Assembly: GCF_030719295.1 (NCBI RefSeq)
Contig: NZ_CP120997.1
Location: 6,706,001 to 6,770,000, forward strand
Length of the DNA: 64,000 bases
Direction: 5' to 3'
Source of the DNA: Streptomyces sp. Mut1
GTDB taxonomy: Bacteria; Actinomycetota; Actinomycetes; Streptomycetales; Streptomycetaceae
The position numbers were made by a program, and so were the translations under genes. Shown piece by piece: positions 44,751-50,800 of this stretch (position 1 is its first letter; each line of letters begins with the position of its first letter). The notes under the pieces are model-generated. The model was not told the origin of the DNA. It worked only from the letters and a program-made list of their open reading frames with translations, and did no database searches.

Positions 44751-46926
44751 CGAAACTGCCCGGCGCGGGGTGGGACGCCGGGGTGGCGGGCGGCGTCGGA
44801 GTCAGGACCACCGGCTCCCGTACGTCGTTGGCGACGGGGCCAGGTATGTCGTTCCGCACGGGGTGCAGCCCGTCGTTCTGGACCGGGTCCGTCGTCGAGT
44901 CCGACGACGAGTCGTTCCGGACGGGGTCCGGCGTCGAGTCCGAGGAGGATGTGTGCACGGGCGTCGGGCGGGGGGCGGGGCTGACGGCCGGTGCGTTGCC
45001 GGGTATGCCGTCCGGGGCGGTTCCCTGGGGGAGACCGGTCGGCGGCGGTGTGGTGCTGCCGGTGACGATCGGCTTGGGCGCTTCGGTGACAGGGGCGTGG
45101 GCGGCGGTGTCCCCGGTGCCGTCGGGGTCGGTGATGTCGCTCTCGGCGATGCTGTCGGTGTCACTGAACACGGAGTCCGTGTCCGAGCCGCCCTCGGTGT
45201 CGGTGTCGCTGTCCACGCCGGTTCGGACGTCCGTGTCCGTGTCCGTGTCGTTCGCCGTTGTGTCGTCGGGCTGCGGCGAACTCCCCGGACGCGGGGTGCC
45301 GTTGCCGGTGTGCGGCTGCTGCTGAACGGTCTGCGCCGGCGTCGGATTGCCGGGCACCGTCACCGGAGGGGTCGGCGTCGGCGTCCGGGTCGACGGATCG
45401 GTCACCGAGTTCACGTGGGGGTCGGTGACCGGGTCGGTGACCGTGACGTTGCCGTCGAGGTCCGGGACATCGCTGTGGACGTGGACCCCGTCGATCTTGA
45501 CGGGGTCCACGTGCACGCCGTCGAAGTGGACGCCGGACGGACCGTCGGCGGTGACCTTGCCGCCCGTCACGTCCACGTTCAGGTCGGGCGACTGGGTCGG
45601 AGGACGGAGGGTGACCGGGCCGTTCCGCCCGCCGCCCGTCGGGGACGGGCCCGGTGTCGGCACACCGTCGCCCGGCCCCGGGGTGGGCGTGCCCGGGCCG
45701 GGGCCCTTGCCGTCGCCATTGCCCGGGCGGGGAGCGTCGTCCGCCGTGGAGTCGTCCGGCGTGTCCGGGAGGTGCGCGGTGTTCACGGTGGGCGGCTTGG
45801 TGAAGTTGAACTTGTTGCCCAGGGCGGACGCGCCCTGCCCCAGATGCCGTTCGCTGACCGCGCTCAGCCCGCCGCCCAGGAAGGTCATCGGGCCCTCGAC
45901 GGGGAGATGGAAGATCGCCGCCGTGGCCAGCTCGCCCAGCGCCTCCGCGCTGCCCTCGGTGAGGAAGTGTCCGATGTCCTCACCGAGCTCGTGCTTGATC
46001 CTGTCCCCGAGGCCGGGGGGCGCGGTGGGGGGCGGCTTGGGCAGCGGGACCGGATTGGGCTTCGGCGTGGGGGTCGGCTCGGGGCCCGGCTTCGGCGTCG
46101 GCTTCGGGTCCGGCCGGTGGGAGGGCCCGTCGTTGAGGTGATGGTTGTCGAACTTGTTGTTGTGGAACTTGTTACCGTTGCCGTCGATGCTCTTGAACGG
46201 GTTGTTCCCGCTGCCCCAGAGGTTCTTGAAGTTCTTCTTCAGGTTCTTGAGGATGTCGTTGAGGAACCCGTGGAACAGTCCGGTGAACGCGCCGAAGACA
46301 CCGTCCTGGACGATCTGCGACCAGTCGAAGCCGTGCGGCCGCCGCCCCTTGGGCGCGCCCAGCATCATCGCGAGGCGGACCGCGAACGTAGTGAACGCCT
46401 CTTCGATCATCTCGGAGAGGGTCGGCAGCAGGTGGGTGCGCTTCATCAGCCAGTCGAGCAGCGTGAGGATCGCCACCCGGCTGCGTGCCTTGGCGACCGC
46501 CGCCTGGCTGGAGGCCGAACCGCCGGTGAAGATGGACAGCGCCATGATGATGGCCAGTTCGATCAGCAGCCGGATCAGCTCGGCGATGATCTGCCACTTG
46601 GCCTCCATGATGTCCATGGAGGACTTGGTGCGCGCCTTCTCCAGATCGTCGAGCTGGTCGGCGAAGTCCTTCAGGTAGTTCTTGCCGCCACTGTCCAGGA
46701 ACAGGTGCATGGCCTTGACGTACTGGTTGCCCACCCGCGGCGGCAGCGAGCGCCCCACGCCACCCGCGGTCTGCTCGATCAGGTCCGACAGGTCACGCAC
46801 CCGCCGCCCCAGCCGCCCGTAGGGCCGGCCGTTGGCGAAGGCCATGTCCTCGTCGGCCTGCAGCATTTTCTCACCGATCAGCACGAACAGCAGATTGTTC
46901 AGCTGCGGTGAAACCTGGATGCTCAT
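28375..46926 (-). CDS. Giant 6,183-aa T7SS-linked protein with two metzincin-like modules and a lone-Cys OTU-like module
   Basis: An uninterrupted 18.5-kb frame from ATG 46926, 18 bp after an ESX-like gene. Residues 1-225 are helical, with no signal peptide and a hydrophobic helix near 118-137, like T7SS substrate heads. Residues ~230-720 are Pro/Asp/Thr-rich linker. Half A (~725-3585) has HEIGHQLGLRD (~865) with Met-turn SLMGD, a beta-rich LPYLRS/RVDG domain (~1125), KINLESHL (~1410), coiled coil (~2860-3130), a Lys-Pro-Glu linker (~3240-3280) and an OTU-like domain with DGRC (Cys~3306) and NHY (~3573). Half B (~3640-6183) repeats the order with HELLHYLGLPD (~3776), KINLESHL (~4224), coiled coil (~5655-5960) and a degenerate end. 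I found only one Cys. I recall giant Streptomyces proteins named lonely Cys domain-containing; unverified. Probably an exported protease or effector. Confidence 0.93.
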   Translation of the reverse strand: MSIQVSPQLNNLLFVLIGEKMLQADEDMAFANGRPYGRLGRRVRDLSDLIEQTAGGVGRSLPPRVGNQYVKAMHLFLDSGGKNYLKDFADQLDDLEKARTKSSMDIMEAKWQIIAELIRLLIELAIIMALSIFTGGSASSQAAVAKARSRVAILTLLDWLMKRTHLLPTLSEMIEEAFTTFAVRLAMMLGAPKGRRPHGFDWSQIVQDGVFGAFTGLFHGFLNDILKNLKKNFKNLWGSGNNPFKSIDGNGNKFHNNKFDNHHLNDGPSHRPDPKPTPKPGPEPTPTPKPNPVPLPKPPPTAPPGLGDRIKHELGEDIGHFLTEGSAEALGELATAAIFHLPVEGPMTFLGGGLSAVSERHLGQGASALGNKFNFTKPPTVNTAHLPDTPDDSTADDAPRPGNGDGKGPGPGTPTPGPGDGVPTPGPSPTGGGRNGPVTLRPPTQSPDLNVDVTGGKVTADGPSGVHFDGVHVDPVKIDGVHVHSDVPDLDGNVTVTDPVTDPHVNSVTDPSTRTPTPTPPVTVPGNPTPAQTVQQQPHTGNGTPRPGSSPQPDDTTANDTDTDTDVRTGVDSDTDTEGGSDTDSVFSDTDSIAESDITDPDGTGDTAAHAPVTEAPKPIVTGSTTPPPTGLPQGTAPDGIPGNAPAVSPAPRPTPVHTSSSDSTPDPVRNDSSSDSTTDPVQNDGLHPVRNDIPGPVANDVREPVVLTPTPPATPASHPAPGSFEEARNGATPTPRSHTWVDPVSRPTGPDGRPTQYVVRSSFDVRQFTHGGEPVTDLTVTYRVTGDPQLGPEVDGVRQRLEEGVRRVFNTPDHRLPDGSRLHVTVIPAAEGQTAHLDVALTDPADGVPTTHHSWPADISDSALAHEIGHQLGLRDESGLDPAAPHRGGNESLMGDAPPVTGAPVPAPSPEPAGYQAGGLRPRHLQLIATLVGDPADAPRPRPDGERRDAATPPVPVTGDLGADPPAPLVPPATTPVTAPAVDPVSDSEAMPMVPISTTSAPVPDDTTVPPPVVTSEEAAPPPVVPVLTLTTADGDTAPLPDPDPDPEPETTGGRGPRPSYLGGYGQRHDGQVGLVLMEPFSPDVVDAVHRQVITALGRPAPRPDDPVLAQLRDVLSATQMAQHLPYLRSLGGHRVTLRVDGTDRSVDVRLALDGGRPSARQGELDTSDPDKHVERRGQGTRENVSAQPSGTFSTIPVPWTGSLPITSAGPVRSLDMALSATITHNQADGSVTVTQVTQTTTAQRSAEPSRAYDFDGNWQVRVAPATPTAPTTDSHPVDGWSPVRQHGPVTAWFPQHLVDADADPAQELPAPALLDDLPLWGVDSVLNPRRLYEGAAAHFRADLDATSSSQLADFLSEPVLRGTLPMQRDGGLYSPVLTDGNGRAVGMVRLDARVTPTAPVAKSIDAKINLESHLVNTVKNDQNTTFNSGVALAGGIGPSFTGDTRADHPDATGSLGGSFSGKGTLQLGAQNAFGTSSSAASVHALRTNRSHLLTEADVSYTVTLIRPDGSTASYAPGTWRHGLDLRMLSADDARGHAPAESEVRQLPAELASLGSIGQSAAPLGVEGTAPLFAEAETWLRDQGFLPPPANAPRRGSLPDETLVQAQLNNLRRLLELRSGLGLRGATDSMVDGGHSLFLETPSSTGRRRVRLVLGAIADADRPPVHRRVLPGIAVISVSSSTAGGNGRLGNSYSGGLGFGGGPSIPTPNGAWTLSGTGDYQYVGNASLGNTTSSTVGQDQFFISSGQDAHEFDVPARLTLDLYEGTGPGPRVRFGTPEPRPHPPGDLESAPGTVPAGVPGTVRLGVPHGRTLDAPAPEPAGEPFTVRPVSRLDRDRLALTDGTGRPRPDVVRVPDDALVDVMRGSAALQDAFQRIVTGAAPTTGTTAPAPGPVSLTPAPSLLSRFAGFVGSSLTGNPFADPTTVAAESRTAALSPGSLVARGQQILGGSYVVEGLTLPGLGADGQLSAEIQAVAHHPRLTSGTSQYMESDVAAADSAQQLKGLGKTHQFGLAGTATQNNPKSPAPATDPEPNSQQDGATSAPQPSTAETRQPSRFNPSLRYQYDRKADKSDTSISTTTTNRVPTQTGIQHRVTADLTYVITIRSGHRNAFANFVGYTNGQTVQLAVDVPQGLQFLMTDSQLRRDRQWMGGVEGLPADVPPTGLASPPLPSRYVRDGTLGLASVTSVTELGPTGRPGTAQRQRFQNEVRGLLDRYAPGVTTPGHASYLPGVATLIADQTSTAGKRALIGRGGGQARFSFRHHRFGGAALVEVTFSARPTTTAANRGARRGTAVPGDKSGLESWTSQTPAGRSTANTVSRQHRVTLNPTARFTRPDADDRTDRLGPSAQWTSASVKTDKRGRTAEDRFWLRTDNAADFDGLDYELVATVRSTWVTDWPPNVVGALVQRGFIAWSDADAPTRSWISRTLAGEIGGRTRVPAHVTLRFAGGETADPRGGNPLPVPVSVSRVDPRPAPHGQPALRDDGLFHPNGNVPVYGFNAWDQLYTALDQVAPATGSGWRAQPASTSDENASVRLGELLQAGSITLDNPRQVGGMLPAMPGAFPLRDTPEGPTLTVSLYRPRVVTESSDVAVDRLRIVTDTSGTVSGNDTALGLSLPFVLSADDPDRNLVGATPPVLQRPIDPSNFGGNVSGGRREWLKTGSTSAPAEGHGTRGYEVQADVHIQVSGPEGLRHVTGTATLRIEERDALGHGITPPRPLPRVYDLPALLASQTGTAPGQWASTPPRDLPDALVAGVDPDDDGYQFWLATGADPDGSRLALALYGSSRTARLTGHPVELVTRGPEGLRFWSFGPDGALRTTPAPASAPGTESTPRIGDPALDRAWAGFETIANDLHRAHGDHAQALADETEMRNLRSDAVDGLRGAVTTLDDARTAADDADRAAGTAETGADRAEQDVRDLEGRIDKLTTDITGTLGTIDALTESLTQGGRRQARLVTDLKTAQDALDALNETAAAPPAPATEPGPGTTSTPTADPATPPAVDPRLTERIDTATAEVDRINGELDAIQDQLTLDRTNFRQSEISLARDEAALKELEAQLPDLRGTARDLRSDADAARGHADDTELVRQDAQESHDRAELRLGEIDHALDDILGRRDDAATRRAAAETALPAAAGPVLANGPSAVPPSRSSLSATTPHPPGSGLPRTAGPSTGNSPAIGDGTDSDAESDSTASVASDPRSDDRDDPSEAETAITVPDPTPPVPPKSEGTSEHGKDGEDGDTRSESDADPDPKPEPEPKPEPEPKPKPKPKPEPKPEPEPESTAPPPPLSEPFQVRAPRGNTVPTIDDGRCILYTFIGTDPQRVRERVPGLSTQAPETYAWLGRTDDVRTGLGLAARGDTSPAARQARNHLLIAADHLRSAAEQRLLDGHRGGRPLPQDVVGQVRQTLAPRFTRATAAMNRSQLLATAGRYGISGVRRPEELNDLNTRFDAALTEDGVTDRPADPGVIEMFNHLRDTGRLPSLDELDDAQLRQVVDSAYTESTVPFTDEELNHALAAVRNWSGAWQSDQGEMFLPLLADTLGVTVEVLRPDPTTGLGTVTRVGSPTAGRVLEVHYWGLNHYTASDAAPLTAIPTSSAPRGPQDAPSTRPAGRRRPAPRRAPRDDRPAPRVAEPAHPDTWHHLRPHTRPATLRTERFDPHADPTADAPRPGLLSGATTLIRAQIRRIQAPSGQWIRDYTLNLPVNAADPQHTARLAQRLGQLVEHHLNTGYALPASGDQFHVNVNLVDSPEHPEAIALTHTDKPARPDQTHLDLNHTDSRLLHELLHYLGLPDEQRDNDFLFRNHPDAGAVRTDGLMATTETLAPLPHRYLATIENVTDSGPQLHDHTPATTKSPTDPDATPIPATEAPDWPTSRAPVPAPSSTYVLAYGAQLDGNVGLVYLEPLPPAVVEGLHQQVMGTLGLGDAPDTHPVRVQLRAVASGEQLILNLPYVRSSLGFRFTVRVDGRDRTVDVRMRLSDPVSSARYGQTEGAERDVRVERRGIGTQESVSAEASGTVRTLLLPWTGLFPVTRAIPVRGVDVALTLAMTLNQLSSTSSVTTVVQTTSAQRSNEPSEPYDFTASWEVRVDAPRLAPPVTWGPPQAHGPVTFWFPQHLARDEADDLPEAAGLDDLPVWGVDTVAEPQRLLAEALGFFGTELSTLDEDSAAELETFLSEPLLRGTLPMQRDRGVFSPVLLDTSGRALGMFQLRTEVVVGEPLRRSVAGKINLESHLTQVVKLDSQSRFSSGLSLSGSVGPALTADRSQGHPNASQRPGGGVLGRVSAQAGTHEELVQSGSTALMHAVRTNRSHLLAPAEVRHTLVLHLPGGGRREFTPDAWPRGMHLRLLTAEDANGHAPAADELRRLPAELEHLRSVGTTATPLAVDGAAPLFVHAENWLRREGFLPGDTPGRNRVLPDEALVQAQLNNLRRFEQGRSEVGQRAATDAMLDGGHSLFLEIPTATGTRRVRLVLSAVRGDGDSVHSRVLPDVQGMGVASLSAAGADHRGSSYGLSYGGGGSFGLPKGSWTLGGSGDYVRGNQVRHDNSVQLGVGHDQLFIGSGAGQRSEVFEVPADLALDLYEGPGEQPSVRFAHETVEVPFVPHGAPPAEPPGPPPDRVPGTLRLSVPTHRTLPAGAPVPAAPPAPVLRAATDADRDLLDLTDEEGAALPDTVLLPDDAIMEVFQASAALDSAFRAVLGNTYPGHPARGLLDDVRDAVVGRTPRPVARAGRALGESLAGAAATDPTTVAAEMLSAARSPAALLARGHQVFKGAYVVEGLTLPGLASDEVLSVEIRGALRRPRATDGFSQYFETGLSATDGAAQQRGAAGTSQWAGGFRAVRNTSSSQTPAADQAAGNDFDDVLVTRADRTGQEESAPPASRPSTLNPSGRYTRTARSERSRALGSTTTAYRTATESGTQHRITADATLLVTFRRGRRNVVGNAFGQGEGRAVTVALDLADGVRFLATPAQIRRHAAWFAGVAGPAVPGPAVGSVPLPRRFTASREVGLGSVLAVDQFTDATRTVQRPDVLRQRLLALTEEEAPGITRPGHSSHLPGVATRIADLSSTAGLRTLAGRGPGHVQRFRFRYLGYGGAQLVEVTLRTEPDADDHALRALRGHPAASGSGIEQFLGHVPSSVTDRTARSVRHAGFVQLQSRFPRPTGGPRTDRAGALLSADTTRGNAARVTRSAEDRFWQRTDNAADFEGVPYRVVAEVRSTPAAQWLLDLPGSLFQHGVLSLTEADATLADRIAHLFGGRPARTTTVYTAAALRFTGSETGDPAPTPAPLPVARPTTRPAMTGDRFVPHGPAPVYAFDGGAELAAALGEVAPGLTRSWRSLTSSGSADATAVRVGELIQSGTLSLDHPRGPAGPTTTMPGAYPFQGAPGTPPRLTVELYRPRPVTDTGDVTVDRLRLSTFGAASSSQAGVTAGLAAQGGLAATDDNRHIVNFTVPVLARQPQAPGPGAAVSGTRRDWLKHGNTSAPEGSRGTRSHEILADALITVHGPDSVRYVTGTVRMRPLERDLLGLGVTGARTDAGTFDGAALVREAADARAHAAGAPADAVADAVLRDWRTVPLRDLPALLADGVRADGGAAVEGVQIWLAVDGGPGRTARALYAAAGAAALLHRPVELALRNDEGVRFRRFDADGEPEPAGPEEDGAGWAAVREQVGTLDEAAHAEEAARADEAGLQAELPGARRALDEAQPPVARAGRDLDDARAAQRDARDALTAAERAVTAAERTDRERRTRVAELTADAQDRRSRATAATREAEEAQEAVRAAREHLEATQRSLREAVADAASRGGSRSGGSGRSDRSGGSHGSSRSSGSVARRTVRRDGARAALETARTASEAAERAADAARHAAEDAVRRRDMARDAAGAAASALTRARATATTASRTDREARDALTAATERHDAAVTALDAAQQGVNGLERRVGEALAEQARQADRQRDAQNGLTDLVTVLEAERAAAGDGTVPLPTGSFARTPAGWPIRTGRPAPPGIEEEPDASDTDSEDDSDEEDAEDAGGPPPVPRGERPDSFVASLSRLLTASGDAPAWTGSRDPHGALRAWARTDVAARRAPDDAELPEGETLVSIDDLARIDALTDALRAQSILQSGRVTVEEAGLDDAARLALVLARPDSPAYVATLAALVAREAGRPVRVLGPGDGVRAFGPEGGDPLNLYFDGRRFSATPPGG
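36190..37060 (-). other. OTU-like cysteine protease (lone Cys) domain of the giant protein
   Basis: Protein residues about 3290-3590. DGRCILYTF at the start fits the DG.C nucleophile motif of OTU-family cysteine proteases. FLPLLADTLGVTVEVLRPD and EVHYWGLNHYTAS at the end fit their closing strand and catalytic His. This Cys is the only one I could find in the whole protein. Catalysis is inferred from the motif pair; the fold assignment needs structure comparison. Confidence 0.55.
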
Positions 46927-46944
46927 GGGGTGCGGTCCGGTCCG

Positions 46945-47301
46945 TCAGTGCCTGCCGCCGCCGGAGACGTTGCTGTTGTCGATGTGGGACTCGTGGATCG
47001 CGTCGAGGTTGCCGCCCAGCGTGGTCAGGACGCTCTTCAGGTTGGCGAGCGTGCCGTCGCCCACGCCGACGATGGCCTCGGTCAGGGCCTTGCCGGTGCT
47101 CACCGCGCCCTCCCGCTGCTTCTTCTCCTGCGGGACCATCGTCTTGGCGTAACTGTCGTCCTTGCCGGGCCAGTCACTGGTCGCCGACACGTCGTGGAAG
47201 AACTCGTTGAACATGTCGACTGCGTAGTTGCTGATGGCCTGGAGCTGCCGGGTGCCGCCGGTCAGGCCGGGGAAGTTGGCGTAGTACGCGTTTTCCGTCA
47301 T
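46945..47301 (-). CDS. ESX-like (WXG100-type) small helical protein
   Basis: 118 aa from ATG 47301, with GAGGAG five bases upstream and only 7 bp after the YbaB-like stop. Two helices flank SDWPGKDDSYA, which supplies the W-x-G turn of WXG100 proteins, although the preceding helix is untypical (YYANFPGLTGGTRQLQAISNYAVDMF). It has a flexible Ser/Gly tail. It lies directly before the giant gene and could be its dedicated secretion partner, as ESX pairs and substrates are often adjacent; that pairing is inference. Confidence 0.75.
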   Translation of the reverse strand: MTENAYYANFPGLTGGTRQLQAISNYAVDMFNEFFHDVSATSDWPGKDDSYAKTMVPQEKKQREGAVSTGKALTEAIVGVGDGTLANLKSVLTTLGGNLDAIHESHIDNSNVSGGGRH

Positions 47302-47308
47302 CGTCTCC

Positions 47309-47758
47309 TCAGTCCTCCGGGTCTTCGCTGATCTCGTCACGGAGCCGGCCGGAGCCGCGGCGGCGGTCGCCCTTCGGGCCCTCCAGCACACCGGGCCCGA
47401 AGATCTTGTTCCAGTCCACGTCGAAGCCGGTGAGTTCGGGTGCCTCCGCGTTCGCGTGGGTGAAGGGCTCGAAGGTGGACATCACCCGCCGGGCCATTCG
47501 GGCTCGCGCCTCCTGCGCCGCCTCCAGCACGCTGGCAGCGAGCTGACCTGCGGGCATCGTACGGTACTTGTCGTCCAGGAAGGTCAGCGCGGTCATGTCG
47601 CCCTGGGCGGATACGGTCACCTCGACCGAGCGGTCCGCGGAGCGCACCGTCGCCTCGGCGTGCGCCAGTTCGCTCTCGGCGCGCGCCACGGCGGCCTCGG
47701 TCTCCTCCAGTTCCGCCATCGCCTTGGCGAGCCGCTGTTCGATCGACTCACTGTTCAC
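47309..47758 (-). CDS. YbaB/EbfC-like protein in the T7SS operon
   Basis: 149 aa from GTG 47758, with GGGAG six bases upstream. The N-terminal coiled helix (IEQRLAKAMAELEETEAAVARAESEL) is followed by the YbaB core SVEVTVSAQGDMTALTFLDDKYRTMPAGQLAASVLEA, then a C-terminal extension (FGPGVLEGPKGDRRRGSGRL). YbaB proteins are DNA-associated dimers, but such copies inside actinobacterial ESX clusters are usually called EspG- or chaperone-region partners of unknown role. Their position between substrate genes suggests a substrate-linked function. Confidence 0.8.
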   Translation of the reverse strand: MNSESIEQRLAKAMAELEETEAAVARAESELAHAEATVRSADRSVEVTVSAQGDMTALTFLDDKYRTMPAGQLAASVLEAAQEARARMARRVMSTFEPFTHANAEAPELTGFDVDWNKIFGPGVLEGPKGDRRRGSGRLRDEISEDPED

Positions 47759-47805
47759 CGCGCACTCCCTCTCCCGTTCTCTCTTCCGTGGCCCGGCCCG
47801 CGTCC

Positions 47806-50800
47806 TCAGCGTCCGATGACCGCCGGGGCGCCGCCGTCGTCGGTGCCCCACACGTCGTCGTCCTCGGCCAGCCACGCCTCGCGGGCGCGGTCGCCGCTCT
47901 CCGTGGTCGTGCAGCCCTGGCCGGCGGCGCCGGGTCCGCCCACCGGGTAGGGCGAGCTGGAGGTGGTCGGCCGGGTGTACACGATCTCCTCGTCCTCGTC
48001 GACCCCCGCGGCCCGTCCGCCGCGCCCGCCCCGGGCGCCGCCGACCGGGTCGGTGAGGACGGCCCGGGTGCGTTCGCTGGTGCCCTGGCCGCCGCCGCCC
48101 GCGCCGCCCATGCCGGGCATGCCGCCGCCCCCCATGCCCATCGGGTTGAGCGGGGTGCCGTTCGCGGACTGCGCCGCCGGGTTGCCGGCGAGCGCGGCGG
48201 CGCCGGGGTTGGCCGACCCCAGGGAGCCGCCGCCGTACGGGGTGCTGTCGTAGTCGTCGTAGTAGTCGTCGAGGTTGGAGTCCGGGCCGCCGGACGTGTT
48301 CAGCGAGCCGCCCGGTCCGTGGGTGTTCAGGCCGGACGAGTGGGTGAGCGGCGACGACGTGTGCGGGCCGTCGAGACCCTGGGTGTTGAGCCCGTCGGTG
48401 TCCGGACCGTTGTGGTTGAGGCTGTCGAGGTCCGGGATGCGGGTGTTGAGCGACGGGCCGTCGCCGTTCAGGTCGGTCGTGGTGGTGTGCCCGGCGGCGT
48501 CGGTGGTGGTCAGCCGGCCCGTATCCGGGTCGAGGACCTGCTTGGAGCCGTCTGGGAACTCGGTGGTGAGCGTGCCGTCGTTGTTCAGGGTGGTGGTGGA
48601 CCCGTCGGGGTTGGTGAACGACTCACCGGGGTTGAGCTGGTGGGTGGTGACGTTGCCCGAGGGGTCGGTGACGGTGACCTGGCCTGTGTCCGGGTTCAGG
48701 GTTTCCATCGAGCCGTCGGGGAACTTCGTGGTGAGCGTGCCGTCGCCGTTGAGCTGGGACGTGGAGCCGCCCGGGTTGGAGAAGGCGCCGTCGGTCGGGT
48801 TCAGCGTCGACTCGGACAGGCTGCCGTCCGGGTTGAGGGTCTCCACATGGCCGGTCTTCGGGTCGAGGGTCTGGCTCGAACCGTCCGGGAAGGTGGTGGT
48901 GAGTGTGCCGTCGTCGTTGAGCGTGGTGGTCGATCCGTCCGGGTTCAGCAGGCTGGTGCCCGGGTTGAGCTGCGAGGTCGACGTCACCCCCTTCGGGGAG
49001 GTGCTGGTGACCAGACCCGTGCGCGGGTCGATGGTCTGCGTCGAGCCGTCGGGGAACTTCGTGGTCAGTGTGCCGTCGTCGTTGAGCTGGGTGCTGCCCC
49101 CGAGGGGGGTGTTCAGCAGCGACGAGCCGCCCTTCCCGTCCTTGTTGCCGAGGCCGTCGTTGTTCAGCAGCGAGGTGATCGGAGGCACCAGTGCGGCCGG
49201 GTTCGGCCCTCCGAGCGGGGAGTCCGGGTCGCCGTTCAGGCCCAGGCCGTCGCCCAGACCGTTGTTCAGCCCGTCGTTGAGCGTGCTGAAGTTGTTGTTG
49301 AGGCCGTCACCGAGGTTGTTGACGCCGTCGCCCAGGCCGTTGAGCCCGTCGCCGAGGCCGTTCAGGCTGTCGTTGAGCCCGTCGTTGATCCCGTTCAGGC
49401 TGTCGTTGAGCCCGTCGTTCAGCCCGTTCAGGTTGTCGTTGAGCCCGTCGTTGAGGTCCTTGAACCCGTCTCCGAGGCCGTTGAGACTGTCGTTGAGCCC
49501 GTCGTTGAGGTCCTTGAACCCGTCACCCAGGTCGTTGAGGCTGTCGTTCAGGCCGTCGTTGAGGTCGTTGAGACCGTCACCGATCGTGTTGATGTTGTCG
49601 TTGAGGCCGTCGAGGTAGTCGTTCAGCTTGTCGTTGTTCGCATTGGCCTCGTCCTTCGCGATGTCGGCCTCCTCCTTCGCGAGGACCTCGGCCAGCGTCT
49701 CGGAGTTCTTGTCGGTGACCTCCTGGTCGAAGGCGTCCGTCACATCGGCCCAGGCGGACTTCACATTGCTGAGGGCGTCGATGGCCGGCTGCTTCAGCAC
49801 GCTGTCGGCATGGTCCGACCAGCTCTTGACGGCCGCGTCGGCGATCTTCTTCCAGGTGGTGTGCTGGGTGAGGTCGCCGTACGCGGAGGTCTGCTTGAAC
49901 TCGGACGTGGTCGAGTAGGTCTTGTACGAGCCGCCACCGCCGTAGCCGCCGTAGTACTGGGTCTTCACGTTCACGTGCTGGATGTTGTCCTTGAGGACGA
50001 AGGCGGACACCTCGTCCAGCACCTTCACCAGGTGCCTGTGCGGGTCGTGCTTGCCGTCCTTGGCCCAGCTGTTCCACGCCGTCTGGAGGTCGGTGACCGC
50101 GTCCTTGAGCGCGGTCTGCGCGGCGGCCAGGGCGTCGCTCAGCTTCGACTTGGGGACGTAGCCGCCCACCGTGGTGTTCTTCGGGCTGTAGTCGCGGCCG
50201 CCCAACTGGGAGACGTATCCGTCGTAGTTGGTCTTCAGCTCCTTCAGCAGGTGCCAGAAGAGGCTGGCCGCCTTGCCCTTCCACGCGGCCTGGTCCTCGC
50301 CGAGGGACTTCATCCACCCGTTGACGACGTCCGAGTGGTCCTTGAAGAACTGCATCGCCCTGTCGAAGGACTGGCCCGTCTCCTCGAAGGACTTGAACTC
50401 GACAGCGTTGCCATCGAGGACCGACAGGTTGCTGAAACTCCAGCCCTTGGTGGTGTGGTTGTTCAGCAGCTCGTCCAGAGCCAGTTTGCTGCCGGAGATG
50501 TACTGGGCCATCGGGCCGGAGTCCCACTGGACATGTGAGTACGAGCCCTCGAACTCACCGCCGCCGGAGATCGCCCCGTCCCCCCACAGGTCGGCGCGGC
50601 CGTCCTCGCCCACGCCCACGCCGATCATCACGATCCGCGCCTTCTTCAGGCTCACGCTGTCGTGCGCGCCGTCGCCGCCCGCGTCGTAGAAGGCCAGGTC
50701 GTAGTCCTCGCCCGTGCTCTGCTGGAAGCCGCTGAGCCGTGTGTAGTCGTCCGTGGACACCGCACGCATCGTCTGCCCGGAGATCTCCATCCGGAACAGC

